A DNA stretch of 55,947 bases from Prolixibacteraceae bacterium (lineage in GTDB: Bacteria > Bacteroidota > Bacteroidia > Bacteroidales > Prolixibacteraceae): NCBI GenBank assembly GCA_023229575.1, contig JALNYZ010000027.1, positions 1-55,947 on the forward strand. The letters run 5' to 3'. The position numbers were made by a program, and so were the translations under genes. The notes beneath the pieces are model-generated. The model was not told the DNA's origin, did no database searches, and was given only the letters and a program-made list of their open reading frames with translations. This document shows, in pieces, positions 1 through 7,146 of the stretch (the stretch's first letter is position 1; every line of letters begins with the position of its first letter).

Positions 1-102
1 AATAAAAAAACCGAAGCCAATGGAATAAAGCTTCGGATGGTTGAAAATCATTTTAATACCTTTATGCCCAGTAAAATAATGATTGTCGGTGATGAAAAGT
101 AA
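1..102 (+). CDS. C-terminal end of an unidentified protein (cut by window edge)
   Basis: Frame 1 is open from the first base to a TAA at 100-102, giving 33 residues that end in KIMIVGDEK. The gene's start lies outside the window. Its stop overlaps the next start (ATG at 92) by 11 bases, which suggests translational coupling with the following gene. I do not recognise the tail. Such tight overlap of small genes is common in phage-derived modules, but nothing else here proves a prophage. A random open frame of this length is possible. Confidence 0.4.
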   Translation, partial: NKKTEANGIKLRMVENHFNTFMPSKIMIVGDEK

Positions 103-568
103 GAAACGGAAGTTAAAGGAAGTCAAGCGGATCAATAAATATGTGTGTTTTCTGGAGAAAAATCATGAGTGGGATTATGTTTATATCGTTGACCTATTGC
201 GATTTAAACTTAAAATGACTAGAAAATTATTCGAAAAGGAAGGGCACTCTGTTCCTGAAACAAAAAATGAAATAGTAAGTCAGATTCGGGAAGTTGAACA
301 ACTGCTGCGGAAAGTAATTGATGACGAGTATTATAAACCTTTTCGAAAAGAAATTGAGGCCAAATACGGCAAGTCAAAATTAAAGTTTGGAAAAATCAAG
401 AACGGGGTGGGAAAGTTAACAGTAAAGTGGGATTTGCCGGAAGAAAAACAGGAGGAAGCAATAAATGAACAATTGAGGTTAGGAGAACTGGCCACACAAA
501 TGCGGAAAGATGATTTGAAAAAAGCTTTTGATCTTATGTCGGAAAATATCTGGAATTGGTGGGATTGA
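92..568 (+). CDS. Hypothetical small charged protein
   Basis: This encodes 158 residues from the ATG at 92. In-frame TTG 83 and GTG 89 are alternatives, but the ATG overlaps the upstream stop neatly. The protein is very rich in Lys and Glu, has no signal peptide or membrane segment, and is predicted cytoplasmic. Residues about 50-75 and 120-150 look like amphipathic helices, possibly coiled coil. The end is tryptophan-rich (NIWNWWD). I do not recognise the family. It lies in the AT-rich accessory patch and is probably co-transcribed with the gene whose tail occupies 1-102. A weak hairpin with a T-run follows the stop. Confidence 0.6.
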   Translation: MKSKKRKLKEVKRINKYVCFLEKNHEWDYVYIVDLLRFKLKMTRKLFEKEGHSVPETKNEIVSQIREVEQLLRKVIDDEYYKPFRKEIEAKYGKSKLKFGKIKNGVGKLTVKWDLPEEKQEEAINEQLRLGELATQMRKDDLKKAFDLMSENIWNWWD

Positions 569-569
569 G

Positions 570-610
570 AATCGGGGAATGTGGTCGGGCGATGCGAATC
601 CCGATTTTTT
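570..610 (+). terminator. Possible rho-independent terminator
   Basis: AATCGGG (570-576) pairs with CCCGATT (600-606) and is followed by a run of T, just after the stop at 568. The loop is long (about 23 bases), so this is only a moderate candidate. Confidence 0.35.
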
Positions 611-806
611 ATATCCCCCATTTTCCTATCTCCTTTCTCAGTCTCACCGACTTTTCTCACCTCCCTTATGCCCTTCCTGTAAAGCATCTACCCGGCAATA
701 ATCGGCAAAAGTCAGAAAATAGATGTCATCTGTATGATGGAACTTGTATGTTCTGCCCATTTCCGGTATATTACTGTTATGCAAATGTAGGCTTTGGGGG
801 CAATTG

Positions 807-863
807 CACGGGCACGGATGGTATATCCGCGCCAGCGGGGGTGGGAGGATTTTTAATCCGTCA
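807..863. repeat. Intergenic short-palindrome element (GGAT..ATCC type)
   Basis: The otherwise empty gap 611-878 carries CGGATGGTATATCCG followed by GGATTTTTAATCC, separated by a G-rich spacer containing CCAGCGGGG. A comparable pair of short palindromes with a different core sits at 3814-3862. These look like copies of one dispersed non-coding element. No gene is supported in 611-878. Confidence 0.5.
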
Positions 864-878
864 CTTTACACCTCAGAT

Positions 879-2069
879 TTACAAACAATGACTCTTTATT
901 ATTTTATATGCATCTTCAAATCCTAATTCACCTGCTTTACTTAAGTCTAAACAACCGCTTTCCTTTTGACCATTATCTATCTTTATCATACCTCTTAGGT
1001 AATAGGCAAAAGCATTTTTCACATCCAACTCAATTGCTTTGTTTAAATCAGTAATTGCTTTGTCAATAAACTGAGAATGCCACAATACTCTTGCTCTCAT
1101 AGCGAAGGCATCTGAAAATTCGGGATGAACTTTTATTAAGATATCAAGGTCCATAATAGCCCCTCTGTAATCTTTTAGATTGTATTTTGATTTTGCTCTG
1201 CCCAAAATAGCATCCTTCCATAAAAATCCAAATTTATTTTCACTTTCATGCAAGTATTTACTAATGACAATATTATAATCATTAATTGCATTAAAATCAT
1301 CTTTTATATCCGTTTTTAATTCACCCCTTTCCAATAAAGCTGAATAATAGCGATAGTCAAACTCTTTACAGATTTCAATTAGTTTATTATAATCAAGTAA
1401 AGCTCCATAATTATCATTTAATTGTAATTTTCTAATAGCTCTAAAATGATAAGCTTCAGAAATTGAAGAATCTAATCTTATTGCTTTATTCAGATCTTCC
1501 ATTGCTTTATTCAGATCTTCTGAAAGTAAAAATAATTCTCTTCCCCTCTTAAAATATGCATCAGCAAAATTTGAATCATTTTCAATCGCTTTTGTAAAAT
1601 CCAGAATTGCATCCTTATGCTCTTGTAAATTACTTTTGAAAGAACCGCGTGTGAAATAATATTTAGAATTCTTTGGGTCAAGTTCAATTGCTTTATCAAG
1701 TTCAAACCATAGAATTTGACCACTTTCGACAGCGAAAAGACTTTTTTCTTTTTCAAAATGCTGTTGTTTAAGATATCCAAGGTTGTAGTAAGCTTCAGCA
1801 AAACTTGGTTCAAGCTTTTTTGTTTTACAAAAATCTGCATATGCTGAGACGTAATCCCCTAAGCTAAGCTCAACCAATCCTCTTTGATTAAATGCTTCAG
1901 CAAAACTTGAATCAATTTCAATCGCTTTAGTAAATGAAATTTTCGCACCTTCAAAATCCTCTATATTTTTTTTTGCAATACCTTGATTATAATATTCTTG
2001 AATTTTGCGTGTACAACCAAAGGCAATAATTAATAAAACTATTAAAAAGTAATGAATTCTTGTTGTCAT
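879..2069 (-). CDS. TPR-repeat lipoprotein
   Basis: The protein has 396 residues. The N-terminus is a lipoprotein signal: hydrophobic residues 6-17, then lipobox AFGC with Cys at about 19, so it is expected to be anchored in a membrane facing the periplasm or the surface. The rest is about ten tetratricopeptide repeats with the usual A..DF.KAI..D....A...RG pattern, spaced about 34 residues. TPR solenoids are protein-binding scaffolds; the partner cannot be read from sequence. The gene lies downstream of the SIR2-like gene on the same strand and is separated from it by a TPR-like remnant. It is AT-rich like its neighbours. A functional link to the SIR2-like gene is possible but unsupported. 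Confidence 0.85.
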   Translation of the reverse strand: MTTRIHYFLIVLLIIAFGCTRKIQEYYNQGIAKKNIEDFEGAKISFTKAIEIDSSFAEAFNQRGLVELSLGDYVSAYADFCKTKKLEPSFAEAYYNLGYLKQQHFEKEKSLFAVESGQILWFELDKAIELDPKNSKYYFTRGSFKSNLQEHKDAILDFTKAIENDSNFADAYFKRGRELFLLSEDLNKAMEDLNKAIRLDSSISEAYHFRAIRKLQLNDNYGALLDYNKLIEICKEFDYRYYSALLERGELKTDIKDDFNAINDYNIVISKYLHESENKFGFLWKDAILGRAKSKYNLKDYRGAIMDLDILIKVHPEFSDAFAMRARVLWHSQFIDKAITDLNKAIELDVKNAFAYYLRGMIKIDNGQKESGCLDLSKAGELGFEDAYKIIKSHCL

Positions 2070-2125
2070 CTTCAGATCTTAATATTAATTGATATTTCAA
2101 ATATTCTAAACTTCATATTGAGACT

Positions 2126-2305
2126 CTAAAAGTTGTGATTTTTCATAATTCCTAATTGAAGCTTTGAATTTCCATAGAGGAGGTTAGCCTCAATTCCCAC
2201 AGGGTCTATTATTTGTGTCTGACTATAGACTTTAATTGCTCCTTTAAGATCTTGAAGTTCAAATTTGGCTTTGCCTCTTACTAAATACGCAACTCCTATT
2301 TGCAC
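2126..2305 (-). pseudogene. Remnant of a TPR protein
   Basis: An open stretch of about 57 residues contains a TPR-like unit (YLVRGKAKFELQDLKGAI) and ends at a stop at 2126. It has no plausible own start: the frame runs upstream into the antisense-frame shadow of the SIR2-like gene's 3' end. It resembles repeats of the adjacent TPR lipoprotein, so it is probably the tail of a duplicated or truncated copy. Confidence 0.45.
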
Positions 2306-2369
2306 GTTCAATAATTTCTTCCGAACACCACTAATTGCAAATCCGGCCAGATGGTGTATCACGTAAGTA

Positions 2370-3560
2370 TCAAAAATCCACCATTTGTATATCCGCCAGA
2401 TTCTTAATAATAAACTTTGCATTTAACTGTGCCTGTAATTTCTTTAAATTGGTACCAGGAAATGGATCAATAATATAGCTTGGCTTGTTTCTATAATCAA
2501 AATTTTTCATAATGATTTTATTTATTTCATTGTCCTTTCCTCCATAGCCAATAATAATAAGCTTCTCTGCAACAACAAGATTGTGAATGAAATGTTCAAA
2601 TAAATGCTTGAACAAAAGTGGTTCATCATACCTTCTAATTTTAGCTGTTGTACCAGTTAAAAAATCGGCATGGTAATTAATCCAACAATGTTCATATTTT
2701 AAATCTCCATTTTTGTCATATATTTTTTTATAAAGGTTATTAATTCCGATTTTAGATGGAACCTTTACATATGTCTCAGGAATCAGGTTAGTACCTTGAG
2801 GTCTATAATATATTGCATAATCTTTACTCCCATGTAGTTTATATAAGCAAATATTTTTTTTGTATTCGTCATTATAATAAGGAATTGCAACCTTTTGACT
2901 TGTATTGGTTACGGAATTATATAAATCTCCATAATAAAGTGAACGTGTTTCTTCAAAACCATCACAAAGTTTTCCATTGAACCATTCAGAGCTATCAAGT
3001 CTTTCAAAGAATAAATCATGGTTTAATGTATGTACGTTTATTCGGTTCTCTTCTTCCATTTCTTTCAGGCAATTTAATACCCCCAAATATCCATTAAAAG
3101 AGGACATACTTACAGCATCATCTTCATACCAAGCAACTCCATTTCCATCTTTTAAATAAAATGAAATAAGCTGATTGTATATGTTTTTATTAGAAAAAAG
3201 TATCTGACCCAAGTCTTTCTCACTACCGTAAAAATTATGATGAAAAAAATCTATTACTCCTGGATCAGTTTTAGCATCGTCGACAAAGAAATCGTAAAAC
3301 TCTTCATAATCAAAATACCCCTTAAGACTATTAAAATATTGAATAAGGTCCCTACAAAAATCAAACTGGAAATCATAACTTGTCTTATAACCCAGATCAG
3401 GTTTCTTGCCATCAGTACTAATCATTAATCTTCCATCTGTATTAAATGCAAAATTATCTCCTGTACAACTTAACAATATCTCGTTTAGTGAATTTCCTAA
3501 TGGATACCCTGCGGGAGCAGAAAATCCGGCTCCCAATAGAAGCGAAATTGATTTTCCCAT
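2370..3560 (-). CDS. SIR2-like domain protein, candidate defence NADase
   Basis: The protein has 396 residues with a clear SIR2-like fold signature. GAGFSAPAGYP (residues 10-20) is the nucleotide-binding glycine loop. TLNHD (about 178-182) corresponds to the N-x-D catalytic motif, KLHGS (about 240-244) carries the catalytic His, and GYGGKDNEI (about 337-345) matches the late G-Y-x-x-x-D motif. There is no signal peptide or membrane span, so it is cytosolic. In known anti-phage systems such domains degrade NAD+ to cause abortive infection. That role here is inferred from family and context only. No second effector or sensor domain is visible. It is AT-rich and flanked by fossils: a TPR remnant downstream and an ECF sigma stub upstream. 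The start ATG at 3560 places the glycine loop at the expected distance from the N-terminus. Confidence 0.85.
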   Translation of the reverse strand: MGKSISLLLGAGFSAPAGYPLGNSLNEILLSCTGDNFAFNTDGRLMISTDGKKPDLGYKTSYDFQFDFCRDLIQYFNSLKGYFDYEEFYDFFVDDAKTDPGVIDFFHHNFYGSEKDLGQILFSNKNIYNQLISFYLKDGNGVAWYEDDAVSMSSFNGYLGVLNCLKEMEEENRINVHTLNHDLFFERLDSSEWFNGKLCDGFEETRSLYYGDLYNSVTNTSQKVAIPYYNDEYKKNICLYKLHGSKDYAIYYRPQGTNLIPETYVKVPSKIGINNLYKKIYDKNGDLKYEHCWINYHADFLTGTTAKIRRYDEPLLFKHLFEHFIHNLVVAEKLIIIGYGGKDNEINKIIMKNFDYRNKPSYIIDPFPGTNLKKLQAQLNAKFIIKNLADIQMVDF

Positions 3561-3604
3561 ATTATAATTATCTATGTCATATGAGCCCTTAACTGCTGGG
3601 CTTT

Positions 3605-3655
3605 TTATTTTATTCCTTTATTTTGTTCTATAAGTTCAATAAACTCATTTTCCAT
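3605..3655 (-). pseudogene. 5' stub of an ECF sigma factor gene
   Basis: From an ATG at 3655 the minus strand reads MENEFIELIEQNKGIK and stops (TAA 3605-3607). This is very like the first residues of Bacteroidota ECF (RpoE-like) sigma factors, which go on with a region-2 helix that is absent here. The rest appears to have been lost, and the AT-rich SIR2/TPR segment begins about 45 bases further on. It may mark the edge of an insertion or deletion. The call rests on 15 residues only. Confidence 0.4.
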
Positions 3656-3813
3656 CGCATACGTATTTAAATTTAGAAAAACATGCTCTCATCTGCTGAT
3701 TTTGATTATGTTGAGGCAGGTTTTTTGCGTGTTACAAGCACGATAAACTTACCTAATAATATTTGAATACCAAAGCTTTAGGAAGGGAAATTGTGTTGGG
3801 CAAACTTGGGAGA

Positions 3814-3880
3814 TGCGGTTTGTAACCGTATTTTTTATTCCTCAGCGATTACAAATCGCTGCACCCAATACCGCACCGGC
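3814..3880. repeat. Intergenic short-palindrome element
   Basis: CGGTTTGTAACCG and AGCGATTACAAATCGCT are two adjacent short palindromes separated by a T-rich spacer. The arrangement resembles the element at 807-863. It lies in the gene-free gap between the sigma stub and the 21-bp tandem repeat. It is probably a dispersed non-coding element. Confidence 0.5.
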
Positions 3881-3919
3881 CAGTTGGTTTAGTAAGGTTT
3901 GAGTGTTGTGGAGGTGTTT

Positions 3920-4150
3920 CCGCAGACTACTCCGGTTTGGCTACTGAACTATTCCGAAACGCTAGTAAGGTTCACGGTATGGCTACAAAGCTCTTCAGAA
4001 CCGCTACTTACTTCTCAAGAATGGCAACTATGCTCCTCGGATCTGTTACTTTGTTCCCTGGAATCGTTCCTTATCTCTTCAGAACCGTTACTTAGTCCTT
4101 TGGAACTGTTACTAAAGTCTTCCAAACCTTTACTTAGCTCTCTGGAACAG
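3920..4150. repeat. Degenerate 21-bp tandem repeat (11 units)
   Basis: Eleven consecutive units of exactly 21 bases can be aligned: 3920-3940, then 3941, 3962, 3983, 4004, 4025, 4046, 4067, 4088, 4109 and 4130-4150. The loose consensus is TTACTTAGTCTTCGGAACCG, about 20 of the 21 positions. Because the period is a multiple of three, a plus-strand frame (3899-4183) stays open and reads a heptad like SSEPLLS. I do not regard that frame as a gene: it has no domain, and its end runs into the hicA remnant on the other strand. Confidence 0.75.
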
Positions 4151-4169
4151 CAGAGATTGGTTAAGTCAA

Positions 4170-4289
4170 TTACCTGTTGTTGAGAAAATTATCAATCGTC
4201 ATCATCAAATCCTGTTTGATAATTTTGTTCAATAAACCACGGTCTATTTGTTCTGTTCCATGATCAGGAATCACGGTAGTTCTGCCATC
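4170..4289 (-). pseudogene. hicA: hicA toxin remnant (C-terminal part)
   Basis: The minus strand reads 39 codons starting DGRTTVIPDHGTEQIDRGLL and ending at a TAA (4170-4172). This matches the C-terminal half of HicA mRNA interferases: the DGR..TVP.H...E...G.L..I..Q turn and helix. The N-terminal half, about 45 codons with the catalytic His, is missing. The fragment is joined in the same frame directly after the TAA of hicB, so a deletion has removed the hicA start. It should be inactive. Confidence 0.7.
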
Positions 4290-4448
4290 TTATTCCTCAA
4301 GATACAATTCTATTGCCTCTTTGGTCCTTGCATAAAGTTCATCATATGTTTTTGCCTGGGTGTGGCATCCAGGCAATTCAATCACGGACGAAATCAGATA
4401 ATAGTCAAACCCCTGTTCGACAATTATATTAAATGTTTTGCGTAACAT
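4290..4448 (-). CDS. hicB: HicB-like antitoxin, short
   Basis: It encodes 52 residues from ATG 4448. The sequence runs from a basic start through the HicB partial RNase H-fold motif: ELPGCHTQAKTYDEL, then EAIELYLEE. The usual pattern S.PELPGC.TQA.T..E.......AI..YLE is met. Short HicB proteins of 50-80 residues without a DNA-binding domain are normal when paired with HicA. Here the partner is only a C-terminal fragment, so this antitoxin is probably orphaned and on its way to loss. Residues FDYYLISSVI deviate slightly from the usual D.GYYVAS.P. Confidence 0.75.
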   Translation of the reverse strand: MLRKTFNIIVEQGFDYYLISSVIELPGCHTQAKTYDELYARTKEAIELYLEE

Positions 4449-4585
4449 CTTTTGGTAATTGTTATTTTCCTTGTTTGAACGGTTAAGATATACAAAAAGG
4501 ACGACTACTCAACACCGAAACCTTTTTCCCGTTTCTTTATCTTGAACCAGAAGTAACAGCCTCAAATGAAATTTAAAAAGTTTAA

Positions 4586-5119
4586 CTAGTTCCTTCTTAT
4601 TTTATTGAAAAGATCCCACAACACGATCCCCACGCTCACAGAGATATTGAACGAGTGCTTTGTTCCGTATTGGGGTATCTCGATCGCTAAATCACATTGA
4701 TCCACCACCTCCTGCTGAACGCCTTTTACTTCATTACCAAAAACCAAGGCAAGTTTGCAGTTTTCAACCGGATGATAATCGGACAAACTAATGCTTTTCT
4801 CAACCTGCTCAACGGCAATAACTGTATATCCTTGCGCTTTCAGGGTACTGATAACCTCAAGTGTGTCGGAATGGTACTCCCAGGCAACAGTGTTTTCTGC
4901 CCCTAGCGCGGTTTTGCGGATCTCTTTGTCGGGTGGGGTCGAGCTAATTCCGCAAAGGAAAATCTTCTCAATCAACAGCGCATCCGAGGTACGAAATACG
5001 GAACCGATGTTGTGGCAACTGCGGATGTTGTCCAGAACGACTACGATCGGCACCTTTGCCAGCATCTTGAAATCTTCGGTGCTGGGTCTGGCGAGTTCGC
5101 TGTTTTCGAGTTTTCTCAT
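4586..5119 (-). CDS. TrmH/SpoU-family RNA methyltransferase
   Basis: This SPOUT-class enzyme transfers a methyl group from S-adenosylmethionine to a ribose 2'-OH in tRNA or rRNA. All three motifs are visible: N-IRSCHNIGSVFRTSDA (motif 1), LVFGNEVKGV (motif 2) and IPQYGTKHSFNISVSVGI (motif 3, SAM knot). I take the start at ATG 5119 (177 residues, MRKLENSEL), which gives the compact form without an N-terminal substrate domain. The longer frame from 5167 would add 16 residues that lie entirely over the arginine deiminase 3' end. The start is only 5 bases after the arginine deiminase stop, so the two are co-transcribed. The exact RNA target is unknown. Confidence 0.88.
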   Translation of the reverse strand: MRKLENSELARPSTEDFKMLAKVPIVVVLDNIRSCHNIGSVFRTSDALLIEKIFLCGISSTPPDKEIRKTALGAENTVAWEYHSDTLEVISTLKAQGYTVIAVEQVEKSISLSDYHPVENCKLALVFGNEVKGVQQEVVDQCDLAIEIPQYGTKHSFNISVSVGIVLWDLFNKIRRN

Positions 5120-5124
5120 GCGGG

Positions 5125-6402
5125 TTACCAGCTTACATTTTCCCTTTTGACTGGCATGGTCATGCACCTGGCGCCACCACCTCCGCGGGCCAGTTCGGAC
5201 CCGGCAATGGTGATGACCGCGCGTGGATAGTCTTCGATCTTCACCCTGTTTTCGATCACATCCATGGCTTTTATGATTTCAAAACCATTCCGGTTCATCT
5301 CTTCCATGGTCTTTTCATTTCGTTCGTATCCAATCACTTTTCCGGGGGCAATGGCAAAAAAATTCGCCCCGCTGTGCCACTGCTCGCGCTCCATGATCCA
5401 TGGATCCCCATGACCGCCACAGTTGATAGGTGTGAGTTCCATGCCGCAACGTTCCAGCGCTTTCAACAGACTGGCCTCTTCCCGGATGGAGGTTACCTTC
5501 CCGTTGTCGATGGTAATCTTGATGGTATGGTATTTGGTTTTTTTTAATATCAACGGCTCGTAAACCATGCAGGCATTCTTATCCAGGAAAGTAAAAGTCA
5601 TATCCAGGTGGATGAATGACTCAGGTTTTCTGGGCAGCTCCTGCACGATCAGGTGTTTGGTCCCCTCTTTTTTCTCTTTGATGATCTCTGTCAGCAGATC
5701 GATCCCCTCGGTCGATGTTCTGGTACCGCTGCCAATCAGGATGATGTTTTCGCTGGCAATTTCAATATCGCCCCCTTCAATGGTGGCATTTCTGAAGGCA
5801 TTTCTGCCGCCGGCCACCCGTTCAGGATTGATGGTCGGAACGCCAAAGGTGGGATGGTCCCTGAAGATGGCCTCCATGATCAAAGACTCGCGTTCCCTCA
5901 CTTTGCTCGCCATCTTTCCGATCAGTACCTCATTCCATATGGTCATGGCAGAATCCCGCGTGAAGAGAAAATTATGTAGCGGCCGCATGGAGTAACGCTC
6001 ATTGCTCAGAAATTTCGTGAGATTGTCGCGGTTCAATACTACACCTTCAATCAACTGTTTGGCAAGGAGATGCGGAGGCAGGTTGAGCAGCAGGTCCAGT
6101 TCATCGTAGGCCTCCTCCTGTTTACAAATGCTCCTGACCAAGGCCTCTTTGGCAACACTATCTGAAAGCGTTTCAGTAAGGAGTTGTTTGATTTCATAGG
6201 TTTTGGTTACCTTGTTCAAAACCTCCTTCAGTTCATTATACTCCTTCGATGCTACAGAAAGATTGAGAATATCGCTGTAGAGGGCTCGTTCAGCGTTTTC
6301 AGGAGTCATATTTTCCACCTCCGAGCCGGGACTGTGAAGAATAACCCCTTCCAGTTCACCAATTTCGGAGGTTACATTTACATTGTATTTTGGCATAAAC
6401 AT
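5125..6402 (-). CDS. arcA: Arginine deiminase
   Basis: It hydrolyses arginine to citrulline and ammonia. The 425 residues match the family size. Visible active-site segments are FTRDSAMTIWNEVLIG (about 145-165), IEGGDIEIAS (Asp/Glu pocket), HLDMTFTFLD (catalytic His) and the C-terminal GGGGARCMTMP with nucleophile Cys413. The protein has no signal peptide and is cytosolic. No ornithine carbamoyltransferase (arcB), carbamate kinase (arcC) or antiporter (arcD) is nearby, so a full ATP-yielding arginine pathway cannot be claimed. The RNA methyltransferase gene follows directly. The start is ATG 6402 (MFMPK), and ATG 6396 (MPK) is equally possible. Confidence 0.93.
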   Translation of the reverse strand: MFMPKYNVNVTSEIGELEGVILHSPGSEVENMTPENAERALYSDILNLSVASKEYNELKEVLNKVTKTYEIKQLLTETLSDSVAKEALVRSICKQEEAYDELDLLLNLPPHLLAKQLIEGVVLNRDNLTKFLSNERYSMRPLHNFLFTRDSAMTIWNEVLIGKMASKVRERESLIMEAIFRDHPTFGVPTINPERVAGGRNAFRNATIEGGDIEIASENIILIGSGTRTSTEGIDLLTEIIKEKKEGTKHLIVQELPRKPESFIHLDMTFTFLDKNACMVYEPLILKKTKYHTIKITIDNGKVTSIREEASLLKALERCGMELTPINCGGHGDPWIMEREQWHSGANFFAIAPGKVIGYERNEKTMEEMNRNGFEIIKAMDVIENRVKIEDYPRAVITIAGSELARGGGGARCMTMPVKRENVSW

Positions 6403-6496
6403 GATTTAGAAATTGGGTGTTCAGCTAATTTCCATGCAAAGATATCGAATATTGGGAAGGTAAAGAATGTTAAACAACCATTATTGACTGATCAAA

Positions 6497-6529
6497 TTTG
6501 TAAAATCGCCCATTCCTTTCTTAAATTTG
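6497..6529 (+). promoter_or_regulatory. Bacteroidota-type promoter for the DUF4294 gene
   Basis: TTTG at 6497-6500 and TAAATTTG at 6522-6529 fit the -33 TTTG and -7 TAnnTTTG boxes, with a 21-base spacer. Transcription would start near 6535, practically on the ATG at 6536. That argues against the in-frame TTG at 6527, which lies inside the -7 box. Confidence 0.55.
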
Positions 6530-6535
6530 CAGCAA

Positions 6536-7138
6536 ATGAAGGCATCCAATTCGGCATTTTGTTTTCTTCTCTTCCTCCTGATTCTTCCGGCTGTGACATT
6601 TTCCCAGACTACCGGAACCCCAACCGGGATGGGAAAAGATACTGTTGTAACTAAGGTTGACACCTCGATGCACTATTTTCTTAAACCAATCGATATCTTC
6701 CCCGACAAGAAAGACATGAAGCCCAGGCAGTTGAGGGAGTACACACTGCTGGAATACAAAGTCAAAAAAGTCTATCCGATGGCAAAAGTGGCAGCCATCA
6801 AACTGGGCGAATACAACAGGGTTTATTCCACATTTAAGACGGAGCGCGAGCGCAAGAACTATGTCAAGGGAGTTGAAAAGGAGCTTTTTACTGAGTTTGA
6901 GGATGAGATTCGCAGGATGAAAGTCTCGGAAGGGCGCATTTTGATCAAACTGCTTGACAGGGAGACAGGAAATTCATCCTACGAAATAATCAAAGAGTTC
7001 AAGGGAGGGTTTTCGGCATTTTTCTGGCAATCGGTGGCCAGATTGTTTGGACATGACTTGAAAGCCCAGTATGATCCGCTCAGGGAGGACAGTATGATTG
7101 AGAATATTGTTACACAGATTGATCTGGGTTTGATTTAG
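6536..7138 (+). CDS. DUF4294 family exported protein
   Basis: The protein has 200 residues from ATG 6536. An N-terminal signal peptide (hydrophobic FCFLLFLLILPAVTFS, probable cleavage after FS-Q) indicates export to the periplasm or outer membrane. The conserved core begins near the EYTLLEYKVKKVYPMAKVA segment and continues with a basic helix (TERERKNYVKGVEKEL) and the ILIKLLDRETG..SYEIIKEF motif typical of DUF4294. The function of this Bacteroidota-specific family is not established. The promoter boxes directly upstream suggest a leaderless or nearly leaderless transcript. The neighbouring genes point away and give no functional hint. Confidence 0.8.
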   Translation: MKASNSAFCFLLFLLILPAVTFSQTTGTPTGMGKDTVVTKVDTSMHYFLKPIDIFPDKKDMKPRQLREYTLLEYKVKKVYPMAKVAAIKLGEYNRVYSTFKTERERKNYVKGVEKELFTEFEDEIRRMKVSEGRILIKLLDRETGNSSYEIIKEFKGGFSAFFWQSVARLFGHDLKAQYDPLREDSMIENIVTQIDLGLI

Positions 7139-7146
7139 GTAGTGAC

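Noticed and set aside
1..568. Prophage
   Set aside because: Only the small overlapping genes hint at it; no terminase, portal, capsid, integrase or attachment site can be seen.
3920..4150. CRISPR array
   Set aside because: Units are contiguous and diverged, with no constant repeat and unique spacers; no cas gene is near.
3899..4183. Plus-strand frame of 94 codons with heptad-like repeats
   Set aside because: It is kept open by the 21-bp tandem repeat, lacks a promoter or domain, and its end overlaps the hicA remnant on the opposite strand.
5125..6402. Complete arginine deiminase pathway
   Set aside because: Only the deiminase is present; no carbamoyltransferase, carbamate kinase or antiporter is nearby.
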